64,000 nt of DNA from Bacillaceae bacterium JMAK1 (GCA_012970285.1 JIBW01000002.1:248001-312000), one strand, 5' to 3'; positions 1 to 8,070 are shown, numbered from the stretch's first letter. Made by a program: numbers and translations. The notes: generated from the letters alone by a model not told the origin.

Positions 1-17
1 TAAAGGTAGGCGATTAG

Positions 18-764
18 GTGTCTTGGTTTGAATATTCTGGGCAAACCCCGGACTTCGTGTGGTTTGGACCAGCGCATGTCGCGATACTCGTTGGTCTTTT
101 GATCATCTGTATCTTTATTACAAAGGCGCGTCATTCAATTCGGACGAACAAACGCGTGGATCGTTCTTTACGTCTAGGGATGGTTGCAACATTGATCATG
201 TTAGAAGTTATTTATCAGACATGGTATGTCGTAAATGGTGAGTGGGGTGCTCATTTTGCATTGCCTTTGCATTTGAGTAGTATTACGTGGATTACGGCAG
301 TTATTATGTTGCTCACCCTTCATAAACGCTGGTTTGAAGTGACGTTCTTTGCCGGAGTGAGCAGTGCGCTGTTAACGATGATTACACCAGACATTGGGAA
401 CTTCGGCTTTCCGCACTTTCGCTTTTTTCATTTCTTTTTGACGCATGGTCTCGTTGTCGTAGCAGCGTATTACGTATTGGTCGTTTATCGCACTCAGCTC
501 TCGATTCGATCGGTGATGATCGTTTGGGGATATTTGAATGCGTATGCCGCAGTTGTTTTTGTCGTGAACCTTCTCATCCCAAATGCGAATTACATGTATT
601 TAATGACCAAACCGCCGAGCCCTACTCCATTTGATTGGTTCGGTCCTTGGCCGTATTACATTTTCGTATTACAAATCGTATCGTTGCTCTTGTTCTTGCT
701 CATGTATGCTATTTATCGGGGCATTCAGTGGCTCGTCATTAAATCTTCGACTCGCTTGCCGTGA
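18..764 (+). CDS. TIGR02206 family (YwaF-like) integral membrane protein
   Basis: A 248-residue, very hydrophobic protein with about six or seven membrane helices. The spacing of helices, a Trp/His-rich tract near residues 80-90 (HFALPLHLSS) and a second one (FPHFRFFHFF) around residue 135 fit the TIGR02206/YwaF family, whose function is not known. The GTG start is chosen because AAAGGTAGG lies just upstream at 2-10. The last 40 bases overlap the end of the convergent gene on the minus strand. Its own promoter lies outside the window. Family assignment is by recognition of the overall pattern; no catalytic residues are known. Confidence 0.75.
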   Translation: MSWFEYSGQTPDFVWFGPAHVAILVGLLIICIFITKARHSIRTNKRVDRSLRLGMVATLIMLEVIYQTWYVVNGEWGAHFALPLHLSSITWITAVIMLLTLHKRWFEVTFFAGVSSALLTMITPDIGNFGFPHFRFFHFFLTHGLVVVAAYYVLVVYRTQLSIRSVMIVWGYLNAYAAVVFVVNLLIPNANYMYLMTKPPSPTPFDWFGPWPYYIFVLQIVSLLLFLLMYAIYRGIQWLVIKSSTRLP

Positions 765-1099
765 AGATAAAGGCTCATGCATTCACTCGTCTGTCGCTTT
801 AAGTTCGCGTTCACGTAGCGGTTTTGACCCTCGTATCGACCGCAAACGTAACCATAACTCGAAAACGTTTCATCAGAATCAACTCGGTAGATGCGTAAGT
901 TACGAGATTGTTGTTCTTTCTTTAGTTGGCGTAAGTCAAGGTGTAACAGCGCAAGAGCTTCATCAATCAAATTGATGTACGGTTCATGCACCCGAAATAG
1001 TTGTGGCACTTGCTGTAGATTTTCTTCGAAAGACCGTTTAACGAGCGGCAAGATAATCGCATAGTGGATGAGCGTAAGGTCGTCATTTTGCAATGGCAC
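725..1099 (-). CDS. small hypothetical protein, YhjD-like, under a LexA-type promoter
   Basis: A 124-residue soluble protein rich in charged residues and Tyr, with no signal peptide or membrane helix. The GTG start is supported by AAAGGAG eight bases upstream; an ATG four bases further up is out of frame. The general look (N-terminal LTLIHYAIILPLV stretch, then a helical region with LHLDLRQLKKEQ) resembles the Bacillus YhjD family, but I hold this loosely. It is transcribed from a promoter whose 17-bp spacer contains a near-consensus SOS (LexA/DinR) box, so a DNA-damage-induced role is likely. Its 3' end overlaps the convergent membrane protein gene by 40 bases. Confidence 0.6.
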   Translation of the reverse strand: MPLQNDDLTLIHYAIILPLVKRSFEENLQQVPQLFRVHEPYINLIDEALALLHLDLRQLKKEQQSRNLRIYRVDSDETFSSYGYVCGRYEGQNRYVNANLKRQTSECMSLYLHGKRVEDLMTSH

Positions 1100-1130
1100 A
1101 TGATCGTCTCCTTTTCCAACTCGTAAGATT

Positions 1131-1159
1131 AGTATACGAATACACGTTCGTATTTACAA
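1131..1159 (-). promoter_or_regulatory. sigma-A promoter with LexA (SOS) box in the spacer
   Basis: Reading the minus strand: TTGTAA (1154-1159), 17-bp spacer, TATACT (1131-1136). The spacer contains CGAACGTGTATTCG (1137-1150), which matches the Bacillus LexA/DinR consensus CGAACRNRYGTTCG at all but one defined position. It touches the -10 hexamer, a position where bound LexA would block RNA polymerase. It serves the 725-1099 gene. Confidence 0.7.
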
Positions 1160-1279
1160 CCGGTAATCAAAGGAAATAAAAAAATTGATCAAAAAAAGCA
1201 GGAATGAAAGCTACAAAAGTCAAATAAAATAACAGCACACCTTTCTTGATCAATGTTTGAAATTGTCGGAATAAGGGTA

Positions 1280-1308
1280 TTGACTGGCAAGGATGAACGT
1301 TTCATACT
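1280..1308 (+). promoter_or_regulatory. sigma-A promoter of the IDEAL-domain gene
   Basis: TTGACT (1280-1285), 17-bp spacer, CATACT (1303-1308). It lies inside the longer open frame that begins at 1253 and so supports the downstream ATG at 1349 as the real start. Confidence 0.55.
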
Positions 1309-1348
1309 ACGTTTAAAAAATGATGAAGAGAATAGGGAGGGAGCATCA

Positions 1349-1666
1349 ATGGCAGGTTCAACTTACGAGAACGAACTCTTTGAGAAATTGAAAATGATCC
1401 GTCAAGGATATCGAGCACCGAGACAAGTGCTACAATCACTCTACGCACGCATGATGTTGGAGTACTCTGTATACGAGTTTACGAAGGCTCGATTTGAACG
1501 GCTCATTGACAAGGCTCTCGATGAAAAAGACGAGGATGCTTTTCATACATTAACGAGTCAGTACAATGACTGGGTTGTTAAGTATCAATCGGGAAACACC
1601 ATCTCTGAACATGGGTATGAATTAGAATGTAATTTCGAAGCTGTGAAACCTCCAATCAGTAGCTAA
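1349..1666 (+). CDS. IDEAL domain-containing protein
   Basis: A 105-residue cytoplasmic protein. The segment FERLIDKALDEKDEDAFHTL (about residues 56-75) matches the short helical IDEAL domain (I-D-x-A-L-D followed by D-x-x-x-F-x-x-L) found in several small Firmicutes proteins such as YpiB and YozD. The domain is thought to mediate protein-protein contacts; the protein's function is unknown. I chose the ATG at 1349 over the longer frame from 1253 because AGGGAGGGA sits eight bases upstream of it and a promoter lies between the two possible starts. An intrinsic terminator overlaps the stop codon. Confidence 0.65.
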   Translation: MAGSTYENELFEKLKMIRQGYRAPRQVLQSLYARMMLEYSVYEFTKARFERLIDKALDEKDEDAFHTLTSQYNDWVVKYQSGNTISEHGYELECNFEAVKPPISS

Positions 1667-1694
1667 TGACTAGCTACTGATTTTTGTTTTTTTT
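1657..1694 (+). terminator. intrinsic terminator
   Basis: Perfect 9-bp stem CAGTAGCTA / TAGCTACTG with a 5-base loop, then a long T tract. It overlaps the stop codon of the IDEAL-domain gene. Confidence 0.9.
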
Positions 1695-1745
1695 CGGGAG
1701 CAGATCAGGTATAATTAGGATAGTAATTTCAGGAGGTAAGGCACG

Positions 1746-2276
1746 TTGATATTATCTGACACAACTATTAAGAAGATGATGGCCGCAGATGAATTACGTA
1801 TTGATCCGGTTGATGACGCTCAAATCCAACCGGCTTCGGTCGATATTCGACTCGGCAATCACTATTTGAAGATCGATGAAAATGCCATCGAATCTATTGC
1901 ATTAGATGCACCTGCACAGTATGTAGAGTTTGAAGCAGATGAAGTGATCGTTCCACCGAACTCATTTCTACTTGCGACGACGAAAGAATACATTAAGCTT
2001 CCCAATGATCTAACAGCTTTTGTTGAAGGGCGAAGTTCAATTGGTCGTATGGGCTTATTTATTCAAAATGCAGGATGGGTTGACCCAGGATTTGAAGGTG
2101 AGATTACATTGGAATTATACAATGCCAATCGCTTGCCCATCCGTTTGAAATCGGGGAGAAGAATTGCTCAACTCGTTTTTGCTCGTATGGACCAACATGC
2201 ATCTGCGCCATATGATGGAAAGTATCAGAAGCAAAGAAAAGCGGTAGGTAGTCGAGTTTATAAAGACGTAAACTAA
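1746..2276 (+). CDS. dcd: dCTP deaminase
   Basis: A 176-residue enzyme that deaminates dCTP to dUTP, feeding dTMP synthesis. Family hallmarks are visible: [12 protein letters not shown] near residue 27, [22 protein letters not shown] near residue 97 (the signature with the catalytic Glu in the following GEITLELYN), and a C-terminal region that closes over the nucleotide ([12 protein letters not shown]). Bifunctional deaminase/dUTPases share this fold, so dUMP as the final product cannot be excluded from sequence. The TTG start is supported by AGGAGGTAAG directly upstream at 1731-1740. It is a monocistronic unit between two terminators. Confidence 0.92.
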   Translation: MILSDTTIKKMMAADELRIDPVDDAQIQPASVDIRLGNHYLKIDENAIESIALDAPAQYVEFEADEVIVPPNSFLLATTKEYIKLPNDLTAFVEGRSSIGRMGLFIQNAGWVDPGFEGEITLELYNANRLPIRLKSGRRIAQLVFARMDQHASAPYDGKYQKQRKAVGSRVYKDVN

Positions 2277-2278
2277 CG

Positions 2279-2318
2279 AAAAGCCGCTACCTTTATGAAA
2301 AGGTCGCGGCTTTTATTA
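2279..2318 (+). terminator. intrinsic terminator after dcd
   Basis: AAAAGCCGC-TACCTT / AAGGT-CGCGGCTTTT hairpin with one bulge, ending in a T-rich run. Confidence 0.85.
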
Positions 2319-2334
2319 TGGAGGACGGGGAAAC

Positions 2335-3732
2335 GTGATGTATGATACGAAGATTGTGAATGGAACAATTGCGAATGGACAAGCGTCTTTTCTTGGAAAT
2401 ATCTACATAACAGATGGTAAAATTAGTGCCGTAACTGAGCCTGGAGATGATCGTGAAGCAGAAGAAGTAATCGACGCACAAGGTCAATATGTCTTGCCTG
2501 GTCTTATCGATACACATGTTCACTCTAGAGATCCTGGTCCGACGCATAAAGAAGATTTTTATACGTCAACTCAAGCTGCTGCAGCTGGAGGCATTACGAC
2601 GATTTTTGAAATGCCAAATACGACACCGCCGGTGAAAGATCAAGACACGTTTGATGCACAAGTTGAGAACTTAAATGAAAAAGCGGTCGTAAATTACGGT
2701 TTGTGGGGCATTTGTTTGGGACCTTTAAATCGCCATGCTTTTGCAGAACTTTCTGAGCGCGGTGTCATTGGGTTCAAATACTTCTGGGGATACGGCATTC
2801 ATCAGGAGACGTTCCAGCTTCTTTACAATGTCGATGCGAAAGATGAGCAAATTATTGAACCTTACGATGACGGTGAAGTGTTCGCAATGATGCGAGAAGT
2901 GGCAAAAACAGACCAAGTGTTTGCTGTTCATGCTGAAAATCATGAGTTGATTCGTCAATTAAGTGAAGAGAAAGATCCGACAGATGAGTCCTATGATGCT
3001 CTTCTTCGCTCAAGACCTGCACTTGCTGAGACGTTAACGGTAAATACGGGATTGTCGCTCGCAAAAGAAGCGGGGGTTCATTTCCATGTGTTGCACGTGA
3101 GTGCAAAGGAAAGTGTGGAATCGATTCGTGCAGCAAGAGCAAACGGTCAGAATGTAACAGTTGAGACGTGTCCACATTATTTGTTTTTAACGAATAAAGA
3201 TTATGAAACCGTCGGTCGTGACATGAAGATCTTCCCACTCGTAAAAGAACAAAAAGATCAAGATGAGATTTGGAAAGGTATCCAAGACGGAACGATTACC
3301 GTCGTCTGTTCAGATCATGCACCTCATACAGAAGAGGAGAAATATTCTGGGTCTTTAAGTGAAATTCCTGCTGGAATGTGTGGAGTCGAAACCCTTGCAC
3401 CACTTCTATTAAATGAAGTGCATACGGGTCGCTTGACGATTAATCAAGTCGTGCAACTATTATCTGAAAACCCAGCGAAGCTTTATGGGATTGATGATCA
3501 AAAAGGAACGTTAACGCCAGGGACAGATGCAGACATTACGATCGTTGACTTAGAGAAAGAAGGCACGATTCAAAAGGCAAACCTTCACAGCAAAAGCAAA
3601 ATCTCTGCCTATGACGGTAGGAGTATCACTGGTTGGCCTGTGCGCACGATCGTTCACGGTCATACGGTGATGAAAGAAGGCAACATTGTTAATGAACAAC
3701 CAAAAGGACAACTCGTGAAGCCTGGGAGGTAA
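2335..3732 (+). CDS. allantoinase / dihydroorotase-family amidohydrolase
   Basis: A 465-residue cyclic amidohydrolase (TIM-barrel metalloenzyme). The metal site is readable: HVH in IDTHVHSRDPG (about residue 61), the lysine that would be carbamylated in GFKYFWGYG, His in FAVHAENH and HVLHVS, and the Asp in CSDHAPH. These residues fit the allantoinase/dihydroorotase/hydantoinase group. The AAAAGGITTIFEMPNTTPP stretch is closest to allantoinases, but the pyrimidine genes and the other purine-catabolism genes are absent here, so substrate is open. GTG at 2335 or ATG at 2338 may be used; GGAGG is at 2320-2324. The nitroreductase gene follows at once and is probably co-transcribed. Confidence 0.75.
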   Translation: MMYDTKIVNGTIANGQASFLGNIYITDGKISAVTEPGDDREAEEVIDAQGQYVLPGLIDTHVHSRDPGPTHKEDFYTSTQAAAAGGITTIFEMPNTTPPVKDQDTFDAQVENLNEKAVVNYGLWGICLGPLNRHAFAELSERGVIGFKYFWGYGIHQETFQLLYNVDAKDEQIIEPYDDGEVFAMMREVAKTDQVFAVHAENHELIRQLSEEKDPTDESYDALLRSRPALAETLTVNTGLSLAKEAGVHFHVLHVSAKESVESIRAARANGQNVTVETCPHYLFLTNKDYETVGRDMKIFPLVKEQKDQDEIWKGIQDGTITVVCSDHAPHTEEEKYSGSLSEIPAGMCGVETLAPLLLNEVHTGRLTINQVVQLLSENPAKLYGIDDQKGTLTPGTDADITIVDLEKEGTIQKANLHSKSKISAYDGRSITGWPVRTIVHGHTVMKEGNIVNEQPKGQLVKPGR

Positions 3733-3737
3733 TGATA

Positions 3738-4475
3738 ATGAAGGAAACAAGAGACCTAATCCAAACACACCAATCGATTCGTAAATATAAGCAAGAAGAA
3801 GTTTCAGAGGAAATCATTCAAGATTTAATTGAATCTGCACGTTGGGCGCCAAGTTCACACCATGTTCAAGCCTATACTGTGATCCGGGTGACAGATGTAG
3901 AAAAGCGCAAAGCACTTAAAGAAATTACAGGTGGCCAAAAGTGGGTAGAAGAAGCACCATTATTCCTCGTGTTTGTAGCAGATTGGCACAAACATAAAGT
4001 GAATAATGAGAAATGGGACGCTTCATTTGAAATGGAAGAAACAGAAAACGTCATCGTTGGAGCAGTAGATGTTGCATTAGCTGCACAAAATACATTGCTT
4101 ACGGCCCGTTCATACGGCCTCGGTGGCGTGATGATCGGAGGAATCCGAAACGACTTGCACGAAGTTGCGAACATTTTGGAGTTACCAAAGCATACGTTCC
4201 CAGTGATGGGGGTCTGCCTTGGGTATCCAGATCAAGACCCTGGTCAGAAACCTCGTTTTCCAAAAGAAGTCGTACTGCATGAAGATCGCTATGATCAAGA
4301 GCGAATCAATGCAGGACTCGAGCCATACGAGCAAGAGACGAGCGCATACTATGAGCGCCGTACGAAAGGAAAGCGTACAGCAGGCTGGGGCGAGAATATG
4401 GCTGAGTATTTGAATAAACCTCGCCGTCAACAAGTAACGACGTTTTTGAAAGACCAAGGATTTACGTTGAAATAA
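3738..4475 (+). CDS. NADPH-dependent FMN nitroreductase (NfrA-like)
   Basis: A 245-residue flavin oxidoreductase of the NfsA/FRP/NfrA group. Visible features are the FMN-binding HQSIRKYKQE start, SARWAPSSHHVQAYTVIRV, the central LAAQNTLLTARSYGLGGVMIGGIRN and the MGVCLGYPD region, followed by a C-terminal tail with YYERRTKGKR that is typical of this subgroup. Such enzymes use NADPH to reduce FMN, nitro compounds, quinones or disulfides. ATG at 3738 is preferred to the in-frame ATG at 3732 because GGGAGGT ends at 3730, too close for the earlier start. It lies six bases behind the amidohydrolase gene and forms an operon with it, ending at a strong terminator. Confidence 0.85.
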   Translation: MKETRDLIQTHQSIRKYKQEEVSEEIIQDLIESARWAPSSHHVQAYTVIRVTDVEKRKALKEITGGQKWVEEAPLFLVFVADWHKHKVNNEKWDASFEMEETENVIVGAVDVALAAQNTLLTARSYGLGGVMIGGIRNDLHEVANILELPKHTFPVMGVCLGYPDQDPGQKPRFPKEVVLHEDRYDQERINAGLEPYEQETSAYYERRTKGKRTAGWGENMAEYLNKPRRQQVTTFLKDQGFTLK

Positions 4476-4498
4476 GCACACCTGTTGTAGAAAGAAAC

Positions 4499-4555
4499 GA
4501 AGCCCCCATCAAAGGAAGCACTTTACAAGTGACAACTTTGTTGGGGGCTTTTTTT
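4499..4555 (+). terminator. intrinsic terminator
   Basis: AAGCCCCCA ... TTGGGGGCTT stem with a long interior, followed by seven T. It ends the amidohydrolase-nitroreductase unit. Confidence 0.85.
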
Positions 4556-4645
4556 GACGAAAAAAGTGAAGGTGACCTCAAATAGCACCGCGCTTCACGT
4601 GTCTAGTGCCATACTCCTAGGTTCAAAGCACGATCTATCCGGCTT

Positions 4646-5443
4646 TTAATCTTCGTGACTAAGGGGGAATTGGACTTCGGTTAACCACCGTGTAGGTTCA
4701 AGTTCATTCCAGATGCCATCAATGACAGCTTCTCTAGGGGGACCAGCAAGTGAATAATCACTTTCTTCAAGCCACTGGTAAAGTTTTGCGTGGGATTCAC
4801 CAATCGTTTCATACGGTCCGCGGTGCAGGAGGCATGCAGCAAAAGGCACTTTCGCAATGTCTTTGAAAATAAGTCCATCATGATTCTCTTTCTTTTCAGT
4901 TACCGCTTCGCAAATTTCAAGGTTGATGTTCGTCTCTTTGAATTCACCGTCGTAAAAACGTGTGAAGCAGTATTGAATTGGATCGACTACTGAACTTGTT
5001 GCACGCATTTTATCTCCCATGGCTGGATAAGCCACGAATAAGTCATCGTAATGAGGTAGCGTCAACCTCATGGACGCTACTGTGACTTTCGGTAAACTTT
5101 TTACGATGATTTGTGGTGGGGAATGGTCGAGCAAGTAGTAGTTCGCTTGTTGTAGTTGACGATTTACTATAACAGACTTTTTTTCTAGTTCTTCTTTTTT
5201 CTTACCAATCATCGTTTGCCAATCTTGTTGTTGTGTTATCACTTCTTGTATTTCTGCAATTGAAAAGCCGAGCTGGCGCATGGCCAGTACTCGATGAAGT
5301 GTTTCAATTTGGTTAGAACGATAGTAGCGATAACCTGTGTTTGGATCGGTATAAGCAGGAGTTACGATGCCCACTTGATCATAATACCGTAAGCGTTTGA
5401 CAGTAACTCGATTCATTTTCGAAAATTGACCGATGCTGTACAT
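4646..5443 (-). CDS. MerR-family regulator with C-terminal effector-binding domain
   Basis: A 265-residue BmrR-type activator. N-terminal winged helix: YSIGQFSKMNRVTVKRLRYYDQVGI, then YRYYRSNQIETLHRV; a coiled dimer helix (residues about 80-115); and a GyrI-like ligand-binding half ending in WNELEPTRWLTEVQFPL. Proteins of this type bind drugs and twist a promoter that has an overlong spacer. ATG at 5443 is chosen because AAAGGAG lies eight bases upstream; the longer frame reads into the ABC permease. It is the third gene of an operon behind the ABC ATPase and permease and should autoregulate the operon through the site at 6922-6952. Confidence 0.85.
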   Translation of the reverse strand: MYSIGQFSKMNRVTVKRLRYYDQVGIVTPAYTDPNTGYRYYRSNQIETLHRVLAMRQLGFSIAEIQEVITQQQDWQTMIGKKKEELEKKSVIVNRQLQQANYYLLDHSPPQIIVKSLPKVTVASMRLTLPHYDDLFVAYPAMGDKMRATSSVVDPIQYCFTRFYDGEFKETNINLEICEAVTEKKENHDGLIFKDIAKVPFAACLLHRGPYETIGESHAKLYQWLEESDYSLAGPPREAVIDGIWNELEPTRWLTEVQFPLSHED

Positions 5444-5459
5444 CGACTGAACTCCTTTC

Positions 5460-6176
5460 TTATTCCCACCTGAAAAATCGCAATGAGAGCGTTGTAGCGG
5501 CAATTGTAATCACAAATAATAGCAGCAAAGAAGAATAGGAGGTAAACGGCGACCCTAAGGCTTGACTTTGAAGTAGCTCGATACCATGAGTTAATGGAAG
5601 AAGTTGCGCAATCGATTGTAAAACGCTCGGTAATAAATCAAATGGAATGGTCGCACCGGATAAGATGAACATGGAAAAGAACAATAAACTACTCATTGCA
5701 GCCGTCGTCTTCTCTCGCGGAGAAGTACTTGCGATCAGTATACCAATCGAGTGAATGCTAATCATCACAAACAGATAGGAAATAAGGAAAAGTCCGATCG
5801 ATCCAGGGAAGATCATGTTGAAGCCGAATAGTGCAACGAGAGAAACGGTAAACATAGACAAGATACTTAAGCTAAAACAATAAAAAACATGTGCAACGAG
5901 TAACTGTACCGGGCTAATAGGTGTAACTTTGTACCGCTTTAACACTTTCTTTTCACGATAGGAAGAAAGGGACAAAGGTAAGCTCATGACACCTGTAGAT
6001 ACGAGCCCTAGCGTTGCAACGGCGGCAAATGTTGTTACAAGTTCTTCATTAGTAGTGGAGAGGTAGCCCATAATAACCATAATACCGACAGGGAGAAACA
6101 ACCCGAAGATAAATGACGACATCTCCCGAAATGATAGTTTAAACTCTGCGACGTAGAGTAACCAAAATGTTCTCAT
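5460..6176 (-). CDS. ABC-2 type transporter permease
   Basis: A 238-residue membrane subunit with about six helices and the ABC-2 layout: a cytoplasmic start, a first helix at residues 20-40, and a central SLSSYREKKVLKRYKVTPISP loop that is characteristic of ABC-2 exporters (short R-E-K-x-x-x-x-L-K-R-Y motif). It pairs with the ATPase encoded just upstream, whose last four bases overlap its start (ATGA). The substrate is unknown; the linked MerR gene makes a drug or toxic amphiphile plausible. Confidence 0.85.
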   Translation of the reverse strand: MRTFWLLYVAEFKLSFREMSSFIFGLFLPVGIMVIMGYLSTTNEELVTTFAAVATLGLVSTGVMSLPLSLSSYREKKVLKRYKVTPISPVQLLVAHVFYCFSLSILSMFTVSLVALFGFNMIFPGSIGLFLISYLFVMISIHSIGILIASTSPREKTTAAMSSLLFFSMFILSGATIPFDLLPSVLQSIAQLLPLTHGIELLQSQALGSPFTSYSSLLLLFVITIAATTLSLRFFRWE

Positions 6177-6892
6177 CGTATTCCCTCCCCTGTTAGCTGT
6201 AAATAAGCGTCATCCATCGATTTCGCTCCACTTTTTGATAACACTTCTTGAACAGTTCCTTCCATAAAGACGTTGCCATGTTTGAGCAGCAAAATACGGT
6301 CACAAAGTGCCTCAATCTCATGCATATCATGAGAGGTTAATAGAATGGTAACCCCCTCATCGTTTAATTTACGTAAATTGTTCCAAATCTGTCGTCTAGC
6401 AACGGGATCTAATCCGGTCGTTAATTCATCTAATACGAGTAGTTTTGGTTGACCCATTGTAGCAAGGAGAATGCACAATTTTTGGCGTTCACCACCTGAG
6501 AGAGTAGAAATGGACGAGCGTACGTGGTGTTCAAGTTGATAGTCCGCCAGTTTCGTTCTCCAATCGATTGGATTCTTGTAAAGAGAGTGTGTGATTTCAC
6601 AAATTTCCTTAACGGTTAAGCCGTTTTGAAACGCACTTTCTTGAAATTGAACACCGATCTGTTCAAAGAGAGATTTATGCTTCGTAGTAGGTGAGGTCCC
6701 GAGAATGTTCACCGTACCTTGATCAAGTTTCTTCGTGCCGAGCAAACAATCAATGGTTGTTGATTTGCCTGCACCATTGGCGCCGATTAGACCGAAGATT
6801 TCTCCAGTCTTCACGTTCATATTGAGACCTTGTAAAACCTGTTTGTTGCCGTAGTATTTCACGAGTCCTTCTGCTTCAATTGCGTATGTCAT
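6173..6892 (-). CDS. ABC transporter ATP-binding protein
   Basis: A 239-residue nucleotide-binding domain. Walker A GANGAGKST (about residue 37), Q-loop VQFQESAF, signature TLSGGERQK, Walker B LLVLDELTTGLDP and the switch His in LLTSHDMHE are all present. It energises the ABC-2 permease. First gene of a three-gene operon (ATPase, permease, MerR); GGAGGGATCCT precedes the ATG. The leader from the predicted MerR promoter is only about 20 bases long. Confidence 0.9.
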   Translation of the reverse strand: MTYAIEAEGLVKYYGNKQVLQGLNMNVKTGEIFGLIGANGAGKSTTIDCLLGTKKLDQGTVNILGTSPTTKHKSLFEQIGVQFQESAFQNGLTVKEICEITHSLYKNPIDWRTKLADYQLEHHVRSSISTLSGGERQKLCILLATMGQPKLLVLDELTTGLDPVARRQIWNNLRKLNDEGVTILLTSHDMHEIEALCDRILLLKHGNVFMEGTVQEVLSKSGAKSMDDAYLQLTGEGIR

Positions 6893-6921
6893 AGGATCCC
6901 TCCAATGTGATTTGCTATTGA

Positions 6922-6952
6922 AGTGTAGACCCTCCCTTTACAGGAGAGTCAA
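6922..6952 (-). promoter_or_regulatory. MerR-type promoter/operator with 19-bp spacer
   Basis: On the minus strand: -35 TTGACT (6947-6952), 19-bp spacer, -10 TACACT (6922-6927). Lying between the elements is the dyad GACTCTCC-N7-GGAGGGTC, matching at seven of eight arm positions. An overlong spacer with a central dyad is the hallmark of promoters switched by MerR-family activators, and the operon encodes one. Confidence 0.85.
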
Positions 6953-6962
6953 CTCGTGAACA

Positions 6963-6999
6963 AAAAAACACGTAATGGAAAAATTCCATTACGTGTTTT
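6963..6999 (-). terminator. intrinsic terminator
   Basis: ACACGTAATGGAA / TTCCATTACGTGT hairpin with a run of seven T on the minus-strand side. The stop codon of the DUF948 gene lies inside the stem. Confidence 0.85.
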
Positions 7000-7429
7000 G
7001 GGTTGCTGCGTTGTATTCTTTTTTCTTCTGATTTAAGAAATAAACAAATGCTGCAAGGCCGTATAGACCACGGAGGTCTTTGTTGTCAGTCATTTCTGCA
7101 GCTGCATTTGTTTGCTTACGCATACTCTCTGTTAGATCAACAAGGCTTGATGAAACTTTTCTTGAGGCGGTTCCTGCATCCTCAACCATTCCGAAAATGG
7201 GGTTGAGCGTTTTGATCTTTTCATTAAGATCGAGAATGGTTTCATTTGTGTTGTGTAAAATCGTTCCTGTTTCTTTACTGATTTCATCAAGTTGGTCGGG
7301 TAGTTTACCGATCGTATCTCCGGTTTTAGAAAGTACATCACTTAGATTGTTCAATACTTTCCCGAGAAAAATGACAAGTACAGCAAAAGCGATTGCGGCG
7401 ATGAGTGCGGCAATTCCTAAAAAGTCCAT
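6989..7429 (-). CDS. DUF948 domain-containing membrane-anchored protein (YtxG-like)
   Basis: A 146-residue protein with one N-terminal membrane helix (IAALIAAIAFAVLVIFLGKV, residues 5-24), then a long amphipathic, coiled-coil-like region rich in Ile/Leu heptads (NNLSDVLSKTGDTIGKLPDQL and on), as in DUF948/YtxG general stress proteins. Function is not established. The ATG at 7429 has GGAG seven bases upstream; the longer frame extends into the neighbour. It is the last gene of a group with a DUF5665 gene and a pterin dehydratase gene, all reading leftward. Confidence 0.75.
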   Translation of the reverse strand: MDFLGIAALIAAIAFAVLVIFLGKVLNNLSDVLSKTGDTIGKLPDQLDEISKETGTILHNTNETILDLNEKIKTLNPIFGMVEDAGTASRKVSSSLVDLTESMRKQTNAAAEMTDNKDLRGLYGLAAFVYFLNQKKKEYNAATQNT

Positions 7430-7451
7430 GTGCTTGCTCCTTTCCGTTGCA

Positions 7452-7772
7452 TTAGTCTTGCATGTAGCGATCAACTTCTGTTTGTAAATCAGCAATCCAT
7501 TCACCAATCACAGGCATATCAATAAATATGGTAGCTATGTAAGCAAATAAAGCAAGGACGACGGCCGTACCGAGCGTAAGACCAACGCCCCTTGCAACCC
7601 CTGCGATAATATTAACTTTAATGACTTCTTTTTTATCTGTAAAGTGGTACGCAATATCTTTGAGTCTGGCGCTTGTTGTCATATCTTCTAATCGGTCGAT
7701 AAGCTTCTCTAGTTTGGTGATGTCTTCATTTCGCTTTTCTTCATCACGCTCTGTACTCGGTAATTTCCGCAT
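7452..7772 (-). CDS. DUF5665 family membrane protein
   Basis: A 106-residue protein: a charged N-terminal half (RDEEKRNEDITKLEKLIDRLEDM) followed by KEVIKVNIIAGVARGVGLTLGTAVVLALFA, a membrane segment that begins with the VNIIAGVARGVG motif typical of DUF5665. Function unknown. ATG at 7772 is preceded by AAGGAGG six bases upstream, which excludes the longer frame. It lies between the DUF948 gene and the pterin dehydratase gene with short gaps. Confidence 0.75.
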   Translation of the reverse strand: MRKLPSTERDEEKRNEDITKLEKLIDRLEDMTTSARLKDIAYHFTDKKEVIKVNIIAGVARGVGLTLGTAVVLALFAYIATIFIDMPVIGEWIADLQTEVDRYMQD

Positions 7773-7782
7773 AGCAGCCTCC

Positions 7783-8061
7783 TTACTGTCCACTTGCTTG
7801 ATAAAGATTGTCTGCGGCATTAGCGCCATGAATGTCTTTATCAGTTAATTTACCTTCATCAACTGTCGTCCACACGATCGTTACGTTCGTATGGTCAATG
7901 GTGATTTGTGGATGATGTTGGACAGCCTCTGCGAAAGCTGCAAGTCTTTCTACGAATAGTATACCCGTTAAATAGTCATCAAAGCCAAACGTTTTGGAAA
8001 TTTGTTCTTGATTTCGTTCCCAACCGTCCAATTTTTGTAATTGTTGTTCAAGTGTACTCAT
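7783..8061 (-). CDS. 4a-hydroxytetrahydrobiopterin (pterin-4a-carbinolamine) dehydratase
   Basis: A 92-residue enzyme of the PCD/DCoH family. The signature VQHHPQITIDHTNVTIVWTT (about residues 47-66) carries the paired catalytic His residues, with the third His in the same strand. In organisms with aromatic amino acid hydroxylases it recycles the pterin cofactor; no hydroxylase gene is visible here, so its partner is elsewhere or it acts on molybdopterin/folate side products. It reads leftward, 10 bases ahead of the DUF5665 gene. A hairpin in its leader, next to the RBS, is described separately. Confidence 0.85.
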   Translation of the reverse strand: MSTLEQQLQKLDGWERNQEQISKTFGFDDYLTGILFVERLAAFAEAVQHHPQITIDHTNVTIVWTTVDEGKLTDKDIHGANAADNLYQASGQ

Positions 8062-8070
8062 ACGTTCACC

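Noticed and set aside
1184-1253. Two TTGATCAA palindromes about 60 bases apart before the IDEAL-domain gene
   Set aside because: Short (8 bp) and AT-rich; not convincing as operators without conservation.
2335-3732. Calling the amidohydrolase a true pyrimidine dihydroorotase (pyrC)
   Set aside because: It stands outside a pyr operon, is longer than Bacillus PyrC and is paired with a nitroreductase; the allantoinase-like reading fits better but remains open.
3550-3768. 72-codon minus-strand frame across the amidohydrolase end
   Set aside because: Inside coding sequence, no RBS, low-quality composition.
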